Assembly (NCBI RefSeq): GCF_000021685.1
Contig: NC_011959.1
Location: 62,001-126,000, forward strand
Length of the DNA stretch: 64,000 bases
Direction of reading: 5' to 3'
Source of the DNA: Thermomicrobium roseum DSM 5159
GTDB taxonomy: Bacteria; Chloroflexota; Chloroflexia; Thermomicrobiales; Thermomicrobiaceae
Shown: in pieces, positions 24,783-32,449 of the stretch
Layout of the letters: every line of letters begins with the position of its first letter
How positions within the stretch are numbered: the stretch's first letter is position 1
The notes under the pieces: model-generated
Seen by the model: the letters and a program-made list of their open reading frames with translations, nothing else
What the model was told of the DNA's origin: nothing
Databases searched by the model: none
Position numbers and translations under genes: made by a program

Positions 24783-25646
24783 TCAGCCAGCCGGCTCGCT
24801 CGCCATCCGGCGTCCTTCCTCGCGCAGGAGCCAGCGGGCCAGGAGGACGAGAATGATGACCAGGTAGAGTGTCCCGCCGCCGATCCACATGAGGAGCCCA
24901 GCGACCTGCTGGTCGACCAGCGGAGTGAATCCCCAAGGCATGGCGGCGTACCGGTACGGCTCGTAGAGTACTTCATCGGCGAGCGTGAGGATCGCTCCGA
25001 TGACGGTGCTCGCAACGGCGGTGATGAAAACCATGAGACTCGCCCACAGCCCGCTGACCCGGTGGTGCCGTGGTACCGGATCGATGATCGGCCACCAGAA
25101 AAGGAGCGCTGTCCCGAAGAAACTCACGTGCTGGAGATCGTGCACGGACTGGCGGAGCACGGCTTCTTCGTAGAGAGCCGGGAAGTGCCAGACGACGAGG
25201 GCGAGGATGGACAGACCGGTCGCGACGAGCGGCCGGGTGAGAAACTCCAGAACGCGGCGTGACCAGATCGGCCGCAGGAGAAGGCGCGTCACGAGACCGG
25301 CCCGCTGTGGCGGCAGAGCCCGCAGGATGACCTGGACTGGGCGACCGAGGAGGAGCAAGGGGGCGGTGACCTGGATGAGGACGAGGTGCTGAGCCATGTG
25401 CATCGTCAAGAGTTCGTCGTTCCAGGTATCGAGAGGCCCAGCTAGCGCAATGAGGGCACTCAGCATGCCGGCGTAAAACGCGATGACCCAACTCGTCGGT
25501 ACTGGGCGTCCTCGCTGCGCGAGCCGCCGGAGCGCGAGCGTATACACGATGGTCGGGACGGCGATCAAGAGCAACGAGGGTGGATAGAGCGTGATGCCGA
25601 GCACGCTCGGACAGGTCGGGCACGTATGGAGCAGCGGTAGAAGCAT
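24783..25646 (-). CDS. ctaG: Cytochrome c oxidase assembly protein CtaG
   Basis: Multi-pass membrane protein of the caa3-type CtaG family, needed for assembly of the CuA/CuB oxidase. The 287-residue product has about seven helices with the family histidines in LLTMHMAQHLVLIQ, VVWHFPALY and VHDLQHVSFFGTALLFWW. Start ATG 25646 follows GAGGTGG; the alternative at 25676 lacks a ribosome site. No oxidase genes are in the window. It converges with the flavoprotein gene 6 bp away. Confidence 0.9.
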   Translation of the reverse strand: MLLPLLHTCPTCPSVLGITLYPPSLLLIAVPTIVYTLALRRLAQRGRPVPTSWVIAFYAGMLSALIALAGPLDTWNDELLTMHMAQHLVLIQVTAPLLLLGRPVQVILRALPPQRAGLVTRLLLRPIWSRRVLEFLTRPLVATGLSILALVVWHFPALYEEAVLRQSVHDLQHVSFFGTALLFWWPIIDPVPRHHRVSGLWASLMVFITAVASTVIGAILTLADEVLYEPYRYAAMPWGFTPLVDQQVAGLLMWIGGGTLYLVIILVLLARWLLREEGRRMASEPAG

Positions 25647-25737
25647 CGCACCACCTCGCACCGCAGGTGCGACCATTCAGTCAGGTTAAGGGTACCACCG
25701 CTCGATCGGTTCTCCTCGCCGATCGTTGGCTGGGGCG

Positions 25738-25743
25738 TATACT
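25738..25743 (+). promoter_or_regulatory. Candidate -10 box of the KimA-like gene
   Basis: TATACT lies 53 bp before the start codon; no good -35 is visible at 16-18 bp. The 149-bp gap to ctaG is too short for the large c-di-AMP riboswitch found before some kimA genes, and no such motif is seen. Confidence 0.3.
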
Positions 25744-25795
25744 CCAGCACCGGTATGGAGCAGGGCGACGAGCTACTGCTCACCGAGGTTGGACG

Positions 25796-27814
25796 ATGGA
25801 AGCGGGCGAGACAAGTTCATCGAGCCGCAAGAGCACGAGTATCCCCGGTACTCATCCAGGAGATCGCTTTATCCGGCACGTCGCCTCGAGCGACCTTCCG
25901 ATTCGGGAAGTCGAGCCTGGACGTTTTATAGCCGAACTGGTGGAACCAGCGAGCGTCTGGGGCAAGACGTGGGTACGCCTGCGGCGCGCGCTGATCGGTC
26001 GGCCGCTCCGCACCGCCGAAGCAGCGCACGAGCGGATCGGGAAGGCAAAAGCGCTGGCTGTCTTCTCGTCGGACGCACTTTCCTCGACCGCCTACGCGAC
26101 CGAAGAAATCTTGCGTGTTCTCGTCCTGGCCGGAACAGCGGCCTATGCCTTCGTTCAGCCGATCGGACTTGCGATCGTTCTTCTGCTGGCGATCGTCGTC
26201 TTCTCCTACCGTCAAACGATCCGTGCCTATCCGCACGGGGGTGGGACATACATCGTCACCAAGGACAATCTCGGTATCGCACCCGGCTTGTTGGCAGCTG
26301 GCGCCCTGCTGAGCGATTATGTCCTCACGGTCGCGGTCAGTATTTCGGCAGGTGTCGCCGCGATGACTTCGGCTTTCCCCTCGCTCTATCCGTACCGGGT
26401 CGAGCTGGCTGTCGCTGCTATCGTTCTGCTCACCGTCGCCAACTTGCGTGGCGTTCGCGAGAGCGCGACTATCTTCATGCTTCCCACCTATGCCTTCATC
26501 GTCAGCATCGGTGCACTGATCCTCCTCGGGCTGGCCTCCCTGGCTGGTCTCGGACCCCAACCGCACCCGATCCATAGGGAGGTATCACCGCCGAGTAGCC
26601 CACTCACGCTGTTCCTCATCTTGCGCGCTTTTGCTTCCGGAAGTACGGCACTGACCGGTGTCGAGGCGATCGCTGATGGAGTTCCGGCGTTCAAAGAGCC
26701 GCAAGCCGACAACGCCCGGACCACGCTTCTGGCTATGGGGCTGATCCTCGCCTTCCTGTTCAGCGGGATCACGTTCCTCAGCTATCACTTTCGTCTGGCC
26801 CCGAACGAGCGCGAGACGATCGTGTCCCAGCTCGCTCGCACGCTGGTCGATGGCTCGCCGTTCTACTACGTGGTCCAGGCGGTGACCGCATCGATCCTGT
26901 TCCTGGCGGCGAACACGGCGTTCGCTGATTTCCCGCGCCTGGGCTACTTCCTCGCGCGCGACCGCTTCCTGCCTCGGCAGTTTCGCTTTCAGGGAGATCG
27001 TCTCGCGTTCTCGACCGGTATCCTGACGCTCGGCGCGCTGACGATTCTCCTGGTAATCGCTCGTCACGCCAGCGTGGCAGCACTCATCCCACTGTACGCG
27101 GTCGGCGTTTTTACGGCATTCACGCTCTCCCAAACCAGTATGGTCGTTCACTGGTGGCGAAGTGCGCAGGGGGAGCTGCGTCGCGTTCCATGGCACAGTC
27201 TCGTCATCAATGCCATCGGCGCTGTCGTGACCGGCATCGTGACCGTGGTCGTGATCGTCACCAAGTTTACCCACGGAGCCTGGATCGTCATTCTCCTCAT
27301 CCCAGCCCTGATCGGGATGATGCTCGCGATCCACCGACATTACGTTTCTGTTGCTGAGCAATTGCGCATCTCGAGCGAGGAAGCGCGTCACTGGCTGCGA
27401 CTTCTCCCGCGCCGAAGCGTGGCCATCGTCCCGATCGCCTCGCTCAATCGTGCTTCGCTGACCGCGCTGGCCTATGCTCGGGTGATTGCCGACGACGTGA
27501 CTGCTGTCCATGTGGCTACCGAGCCGGAAACGGGTCAGACGCTCCAGCAGCGCTGGCGCGAGGCCGGTTTGACGATTCCCCTCGTCATCGTCGATTCACC
27601 CTACCGCGAGTTGCTCGGGCCGCTGGTGGCAGTCATCGAGAAACTTCACCGCGAGAAGGGAGGACCGCTCATCACCGTGGTCATTCCGGAATTCGTCCCT
27701 GTCCACTGGTGGGAGCGTCTCTTGCATACCCAGACCGCTTGGCGTCTGCGGCGAGCGCTCGCGCAAATTCCTGATCTCGCCATCACGATGGTCCCGTACC
27801 ACCTCCGGGACTGA
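25796..27814 (+). CDS. APC-superfamily permease, KimA-like potassium/amino acid transporter
   Basis: A 672-residue membrane protein. A 90-residue hydrophilic N-terminus leads into about twelve helices with the family segment KALAVFSSDALSSTAYATEE before the first helix and YPHGGGTYIVTKDNLG between early helices. A cytosolic C-terminal domain (about 540-672) begins VAIVPIASLNRASLTALAYA and looks universal-stress-protein-like, as in the c-di-AMP-regulated potassium importer KimA. Potassium uptake is the best guess; an amino acid substrate cannot be excluded. The last 32 bp overlap the convergent stress protein gene. Confidence 0.8.
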   Translation: MEAGETSSSSRKSTSIPGTHPGDRFIRHVASSDLPIREVEPGRFIAELVEPASVWGKTWVRLRRALIGRPLRTAEAAHERIGKAKALAVFSSDALSSTAYATEEILRVLVLAGTAAYAFVQPIGLAIVLLLAIVVFSYRQTIRAYPHGGGTYIVTKDNLGIAPGLLAAGALLSDYVLTVAVSISAGVAAMTSAFPSLYPYRVELAVAAIVLLTVANLRGVRESATIFMLPTYAFIVSIGALILLGLASLAGLGPQPHPIHREVSPPSSPLTLFLILRAFASGSTALTGVEAIADGVPAFKEPQADNARTTLLAMGLILAFLFSGITFLSYHFRLAPNERETIVSQLARTLVDGSPFYYVVQAVTASILFLAANTAFADFPRLGYFLARDRFLPRQFRFQGDRLAFSTGILTLGALTILLVIARHASVAALIPLYAVGVFTAFTLSQTSMVVHWWRSAQGELRRVPWHSLVINAIGAVVTGIVTVVVIVTKFTHGAWIVILLIPALIGMMLAIHRHYVSVAEQLRISSEEARHWLRLLPRRSVAIVPIASLNRASLTALAYARVIADDVTAVHVATEPETGQTLQQRWREAGLTIPLVIVDSPYRELLGPLVAVIEKLHREKGGPLITVVIPEFVPVHWWERLLHTQTAWRLRRALAQIPDLAITMVPYHLRD

Positions 27815-28688
27815 ACGGCACCGGTCGGCGCACCAGAACAGGAACTGGGGCGTGCGCCAAGACCTGCTCGGCGGTGGAGCCCATCAGCACGTCGCGGAGA
27901 CCGGTCCAGCCGTGTGTCACCATGGCGATCAGGTCGACGGATCTGGCTCGTGCGGTTTCGACGATCACCTGCGCCGGTCGTCCGCCGGCCACGAGCCACT
28001 GCGTCCGGTATCCCTGAGCCGTCAGGCGATCGGCCAGTTCACGGAGATACGCCTCTGGATCGTCTCCGATCACGTCGGCCTCGATGCGCCGGGCGCGGCT
28101 CTCCCGGACGTGGAGGAGCAGAACTTCCCACCCTTTCGTACCGAGCACTGGCAGGAGAGTGAGCGCCGCTTCGGCGAGTCGAGACCCATCGAGCGGGACG
28201 AGGACGCGGTCGAGCACCGGTTCTTCGACCGGCGGTGGAAGGTGAGCCGGGACGACGAAGACTGGCGCCACACCACTGCCGATCACTTGAGCCGTCACCG
28301 AGCCGAGCACCAGCCGGCGCCAGCCTGCCCGGGCATGCGCGGCCATCACGAGGAGTGGATCAGGTACCTCGGCCGCAAGCCGCGTCAGGACCAGGGCAGG
28401 ATCACCTTCTTCGACGAAGATGCGGGCGGGACGACCACTCGGGAAGGTCCCTGCGATTTCCTCGAGGTAGCGGCGGCACTCGGCTCGCCAGTCTTCGAGC
28501 AGCGCGCGCAGCAGTTCCTGCTCCTGCAGCGAGCGTAATCCCACCGGAACATCGAGGACGGAGACGAGTACGAGCGAGGACTCGAGGCGACCAGCCAGAG
28601 CGCGAGCCCAGGGAAGCACGCGTTCGCTCACCCCATGCGGTTGAGGCTTGGTACGGTCGTACTCGAGCGGCACGATCAATGTCGGCAC
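27783..28688 (-). CDS. Tandem universal stress protein
   Basis: A 301-residue protein made of two UspA domains (about 1-150 and 158-290). Each ends in the nucleotide-binding glycine pattern: LGSVTAQVIGSGVAPVFVVP in the first and MGSTAEQVLAHAPVPVLVRR in the second, so ATP-type binding is likely. GTG 28688 follows GGGAGGG. It lies 49 bp downstream of terC on the same strand and may be cotranscribed under the Mn2+ riboswitch. Confidence 0.9.
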   Translation of the reverse strand: MPTLIVPLEYDRTKPQPHGVSERVLPWARALAGRLESSLVLVSVLDVPVGLRSLQEQELLRALLEDWRAECRRYLEEIAGTFPSGRPARIFVEEGDPALVLTRLAAEVPDPLLVMAAHARAGWRRLVLGSVTAQVIGSGVAPVFVVPAHLPPPVEEPVLDRVLVPLDGSRLAEAALTLLPVLGTKGWEVLLLHVRESRARRIEADVIGDDPEAYLRELADRLTAQGYRTQWLVAGGRPAQVIVETARARSVDLIAMVTHGWTGLRDVLMGSTAEQVLAHAPVPVLVRRPVPFSPGGGTGPS

Positions 28689-28737
28689 AGTTGCATTCCC
28701 TCCCCTCGACAGAAACCGGGCAGCAAAGCGAGCCGAT

Positions 28738-29694
28738 TCAGTCGCGCGGCGGTACTTCGACCGGCTGTCGCACTGTTCGCCGCTCGGCGAGCACGAGCGA
28801 CACGATGACGCTGATAGCGAGCGTCACGATCACGATACCCAGCGACAGCGCCGTCGGGATCTTGTAGAAGTCCTGAATCAGCATCTTGACGCCGATGTAG
28901 CTCAGGATGAAGGCCAACCCGTATCGCAAGTAGGCCAAGCGTCGCACCAGGCCGGCCAAGAGGAAATACATCGAGCGAAGGCCGAGAATGGCGAAGACGT
29001 TGGAGGAGAAGACGATGAAGGGATCCCGCGTCACCGCGAAGATCGCTGGGATCGAGTCGATGGCGAACATGAGGTCGGTGATCTCGACGAGCACGAGCAC
29101 GACGATCAGCGGCGTTGCATAGCGCTTGCCGTCGATGCGCACGAAGAAGCGTTGCTCGTAGTAACGCGGGACGATCGGGGCGAAGCGTGAAACGAGCCGG
29201 ATGGCGATATTGTTCTCGACGTCGACCTCACGCTCTTCTTTCTCGAGCAGCATGCGAATGCCAGTGAAGACGAGGAAAGCGCCGAAAATGTACAGAATCC
29301 AGTGGAACTGGCTGATGAGCCAGGCACCGCCGAGGATCATCAGACCGCGCATGATCAGCGCACCGAGGATGCCGTAGTAGAGCACCCGATGCTGGTACTG
29401 CGCGGGGACGGCGAAGGCCGTGAAAATCAGGACGAAGACGAACATGTTGTCGGCCGAGAGCGACAATTCGATGAGATACCCGGTGAAGTACTGGAGCCCA
29501 GCTTCGTGTCCATCCCACCACCAGAGGAAGACACCAAATAGCAACGAGAGGCTTACCCAGAAGGCAACCCAGAGCCCGGCTTCCTTCATCTCGACCACGT
29601 GTGCCTTGCGATGGAAGACGCCTAGGTCGAGGGTCAAGAGCCCGAGGATGAGTGCGAGAAAAGCGAGCCAGCCCCAAAGCGGCACGTCGACCAT
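28738..29694 (-). CDS. terC: TerC-family membrane protein (probable Mn2+ exporter)
   Basis: Integral membrane protein of 318 residues with about nine helices. It carries the acidic TerC signatures ELSLSADNMFVF and LVEITDLMFAIDSIPA, where the Asp and Glu residues lie in helices and are expected to bind the metal. Family members export manganese and help load secreted metalloenzymes. The start at 29694 follows GGAGGTG. The yybP-ykoY riboswitch in its leader fits a manganese role and makes tellurite resistance an unlikely main function. Confidence 0.88.
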   Translation of the reverse strand: MVDVPLWGWLAFLALILGLLTLDLGVFHRKAHVVEMKEAGLWVAFWVSLSLLFGVFLWWWDGHEAGLQYFTGYLIELSLSADNMFVFVLIFTAFAVPAQYQHRVLYYGILGALIMRGLMILGGAWLISQFHWILYIFGAFLVFTGIRMLLEKEEREVDVENNIAIRLVSRFAPIVPRYYEQRFFVRIDGKRYATPLIVVLVLVEITDLMFAIDSIPAIFAVTRDPFIVFSSNVFAILGLRSMYFLLAGLVRRLAYLRYGLAFILSYIGVKMLIQDFYKIPTALSLGIVIVTLAISVIVSLVLAERRTVRQPVEVPPRD

Positions 29695-29746
29695 TCGTTG
29701 CACACCTCCACCCGTTGTCCGCTCGGTCCGCCGAGTCGGTCTCAAA

Positions 29747-29808
29747 CGAGACCGAGAGGCGAGCCAGACGGATCGACCGACCCGTCGTGGTCTCGCCTCT
29801 CGGTCTCG
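29747..29808 (-). terminator. Expression-platform hairpin of the terC riboswitch
   Basis: A perfect 17-bp inverted repeat: 29792-29808 (the conserved 3' strand of the aptamer) pairs with 29747-29763, enclosing 28 nt that form a smaller helix of their own. On the minus strand the downstream arm is followed by TTTGAG. Formation excludes the aptamer, so it is the likely off state. Confidence 0.55.
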
Positions 29809-29880
29809 CTCGGCCGAGGGTGTTCCCTGTGCTGACGACCGAGCGCCCCAGCGCAGTCAGCTGGGAGGCTACTCCCCACG
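29786..29880 (-). promoter_or_regulatory. yybP-ykoY (Mn2+) riboswitch aptamer
   Basis: Read on the minus strand, the leader begins CGTGGGGAGTAGC, continues with CTCGGTCGTCAGCAC and ends CGAGCGAGACCGAG and CGAGACCACG. GGGGAGTAGC, GGTCGTCAGC and GCGAGACC are the conserved blocks of the yybP-ykoY family known to bind Mn2+. A closing helix CGTGG/CCACG frames 95 nt. The gene served, terC, is one of the usual targets. Confidence 0.75.
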
Positions 29881-29889
29881 AGCGCCCGC

Positions 29890-29918
29890 AGTATAATCCA
29901 CGGTTCCATCCCGCGCAA
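29890..29918 (-). promoter_or_regulatory. terC promoter
   Basis: TTGCGC, a 17-bp spacer and TATACT on the minus strand. The expected start near 29882 coincides with the first base of the riboswitch, which supports both calls. Confidence 0.65.
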
Positions 29919-30165
29919 GCACGCGATCAGGTGCTGACCGAACGCGCTGCCCCCGAACGGCGTTGTGGGCTCGCCGAACAGTCTCCCCTGGTTCCGTTGC
30001 ACGAGACTGCGTGCGGCAGGGACTGACCGACACTCCTTCGCTTTCCTCGAACTGGGTGAGGTTTGCCAGGGACACCTGCTCCCCCGCGTGCCTGCTGGGC
30101 CGTTGTCTGCTCCTGCGCTGGAGAAGCGGGTCGCCGAGATACCCGAGCCGAAGAGGTCGCGCAGA

Positions 30166-30190
30166 GAAAAACGAGGAATACCTCATTTTG
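30166..30190 (-). terminator. Rho-independent terminator of the alpha-glucosidase gene
   Basis: On the minus strand AAAATGAGG, loop TATT and CCTCGTTTTTC form a 9-bp stem (one G-U pair) merging into a T-run, 7 bp beyond the stop codon. The gap 29919-30165 upstream of the terC promoter shows no gene. Confidence 0.7.
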
Positions 30191-30196
30191 TTTTGC

Positions 30197-31804
30197 TCAA
30201 TGCGCCGCGAGCGCGACGATACACCCCTCATTCGGTCGCAGGTGCAGGCTGCCGGAGACCATCTCGCCCGCACGGTCCAGGTGGGTCGAGAGGAGGATCC
30301 GTCCGTGCAGGGTGAAGCGCGTCGTCGTGAACACTTGCTCGCGGCCGCCGAAGTCGAGTGCGACCAGCAGGCGTCGACCAGCTGCCTCGCGGAGGTAGGC
30401 GAGGAGGTCACGGGTCGCTGAGACAGGGCGGTAGCTCCCGATCGCCAGCGCTGGCTCGGCGCGACGCAGGATCAGGAGTTGGCGATAGAGCGAGAGCATC
30501 GACCGCGGATCATCGCGCTGGACTGCGACGTTCCTCTTCGGATAGTCAGGGTTGAGGGGAAGCCAGGGTTCGACCGTGGAAAAGCCAGCATATGGGCTGG
30601 TATCCCAAGGCATGGGTGTTCGGCAGGGGTCACGTCCAGCTCCCGGACCGATCGTGTGCTCCAGGGGATCGCGGCGACGATCCGGCGGAATAGGGACGTC
30701 GGCGAGGCCGAGTTCGTCCCCATAGTAGATGGTCGGTGTCCCGCGCAGGGTCAGGAGGAGCAGCGCGGCGACCCGCGCCTGCTCCTCCCCGATGCGTGTG
30801 GCGACGCGCGGGCGATCATGGTTGCTCAGCACCCAGTTCGGCCAGTCGTCCGGACCGAGCAACGCCTCGTAGGTATCGATGGCGGCAGCGATTCGTTGCG
30901 CTTCCCAGGGCACCAGCATCAGCTGGAAATTGAAGGGGAGATGAAGCTCGCGACGGTGCCGGCATCCGTAGTACGTGACCAAGCGACCGATCGGGAGATA
31001 GATCTCGCCGATCAGCAGGCGTTCTCCGAATGCGTCGGCCACCTGGCGCATGCGAGCCAGGATATCGTGGACCTCCGGCCGGTCGCTGGTGTAGACAGGC
31101 AAGAGTTCCCGGTAGGCAGGTTGATCCGGTGTGTAATCCGGGTCGACCGGATTGTCGCGCAGTTCAGCGTCTTTGATCAGGAACCAGATCGCATCCAGTC
31201 GGAAGCCATCGACCCCCCGCGCGAACCAGAAGCGCAGGACGTCGAGCATCGCTGCCTGCACCTCCGGGTTGCGCCAGTTCAAGTCCGGCTGCTCCTCGAG
31301 GAAGGTGTGGAGATAGTACTGTCCGGTCGCTGTGTCGAATTTCCAGGCCGAACCCCCAAAAACACTGCGCCAGTTGTTCGGTGGTCCGCCATCGGGAGCC
31401 GGATCGGCCCAGATGTACCAGTCGCGGCGCGGATTGTCACGATGACTGCGTGACTCGATGAACCAGGGATGCTGGTCGGAGGTGTGATTGGGGACGAAGT
31501 CGAGGATGACACGGATCCCGCGGGCATGGGCATCGGCGATCAGCCGGTCGAGGTCTTCGAGTGTACCGAAAGTAGGATCGACATCCAGATAGTCACTGAT
31601 ATCGTACCCAAAGTCGGCCATCGGGGAACGGAAGATAGGTGAGAGCCAGAGAGCATCGACACCCAGCCAGGTCAGGTAATCGAGCTTGCGGCGGATCCCT
31701 TCGAGATCACCCACGCCGTCACCATTGGAATCGGCGAACGAGCGCGGATAGATGTGATAGATGACCGCACGCTGCCACCAGGACCAGCGTCGCTCTTCTT
31801 CCAC
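30197..31804 (-). CDS. GH13 alpha-glucosidase
   Basis: A 535-residue (beta/alpha)8 glycoside hydrolase of family 13. The catalytic triad is Asp204 (DGFRLDAI), Glu267 (IGEIYLP) and Asp330 (LSNHDRPR). QPDLNWRNP (172-180) is the marker of the oligo-1,6-glucosidase/alpha-glucosidase subfamilies, and a calcium-type loop ADSNGDGVGDL lies at 24-34. There is no signal peptide, so it acts inside the cell on maltose- or isomaltose-type oligosaccharides. GTG 31804 after GGGAGGGA is chosen over the longer frame to 31852. Confidence 0.93.
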   Translation of the reverse strand: MEEERRWSWWQRAVIYHIYPRSFADSNGDGVGDLEGIRRKLDYLTWLGVDALWLSPIFRSPMADFGYDISDYLDVDPTFGTLEDLDRLIADAHARGIRVILDFVPNHTSDQHPWFIESRSHRDNPRRDWYIWADPAPDGGPPNNWRSVFGGSAWKFDTATGQYYLHTFLEEQPDLNWRNPEVQAAMLDVLRFWFARGVDGFRLDAIWFLIKDAELRDNPVDPDYTPDQPAYRELLPVYTSDRPEVHDILARMRQVADAFGERLLIGEIYLPIGRLVTYYGCRHRRELHLPFNFQLMLVPWEAQRIAAAIDTYEALLGPDDWPNWVLSNHDRPRVATRIGEEQARVAALLLLTLRGTPTIYYGDELGLADVPIPPDRRRDPLEHTIGPGAGRDPCRTPMPWDTSPYAGFSTVEPWLPLNPDYPKRNVAVQRDDPRSMLSLYRQLLILRRAEPALAIGSYRPVSATRDLLAYLREAAGRRLLVALDFGGREQVFTTTRFTLHGRILLSTHLDRAGEMVSGSLHLRPNEGCIVALAAH

Positions 31805-31877
31805 CGTTCCCTCCCCGCACGGCGAGAGCGCCGGCGAGCGATTCGCCCGCACGGCGCTCTTTCGATCGCGTGATCGC

Positions 31878-32135
31878 TCAGCGCCGGGCCGTCTGCCGCG
31901 CGCTCACCAGCCGAGAGACGAGCAAGCTCGTACCCACCGCGACGAGAAAGACGAGCGGGATATCGATCAGGAGAAAGCCCCAGCTCAGTGCCAGTTCTCC
32001 ATTGACCAAGCTTGCCAATGCTCCGAAGAGGACGCTCAGGACGACCAGCGCGGCCGTGCGCAGCCGGACCGACGCGATACGCCAGCAGATCAGCCCAACG
32101 AGGATCCCTGCGCTGATCGGTAGGATCTCGCCCAT
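31878..32135 (-). CDS. Small membrane protein of unknown function
   Basis: An 85-residue protein with three hydrophobic helices (about 5-17, 26-45 and 51-73) and a basic end ARQTARR. ATG 32135 lies 8 nt behind GGGAGG. No family is recognised. It is 73 bp upstream of the alpha-glucosidase gene on the same strand and may be cotranscribed, but no common function is evident. Confidence 0.65.
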   Translation of the reverse strand: MGEILPISAGILVGLICWRIASVRLRTAALVVLSVLFGALASLVNGELALSWGFLLIDIPLVFLVAVGTSLLVSRLVSARQTARR

Positions 32136-32449
32136 CGCCCGTTCCTCCCATCCGAGACGTTTCACCCGCGTACCAGCCTGCCGCAGGCTGCTGGGGCTGT
32201 CAAGCGGAAACGCGCAATGACTGCTCTCCCTGATCCCCGCCACGCTCAGCACCGAGGGGTGTCGCCTCCGTAACGCCTGGTTCAGCGGTGCGACTTCCGC
32301 GGGAAAGGCGCAGGCTTCGTCGTGGCAGGAACCGAGCGAGCGGAGAAACCGCAGCGCGGCCGTGCGCACGCCCCTCGCCTTGACGTCACGCTGGTGGAAG
32401 GCTTGACTTGAGTGCTGGGGTCGATGCCGCAGAGAGGGAATCAGCATTG
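32136..32449. other. Divergent gap before recG
   Basis: No gene is seen in 314 bp. A 7-bp hairpin CAGCCTG-CCG-CAGGCTG lies at 32175-32191. TTGACG and TTGACT occur near 32380-32410 on the plus strand and could be -35 boxes for recG, but no convincing -10 follows. Confidence 0.35.

Noticed and set aside
25647..25795. c-di-AMP riboswitch in front of the KimA-like gene
   Set aside because: The gap is only 149 bp and carries none of the conserved elements.
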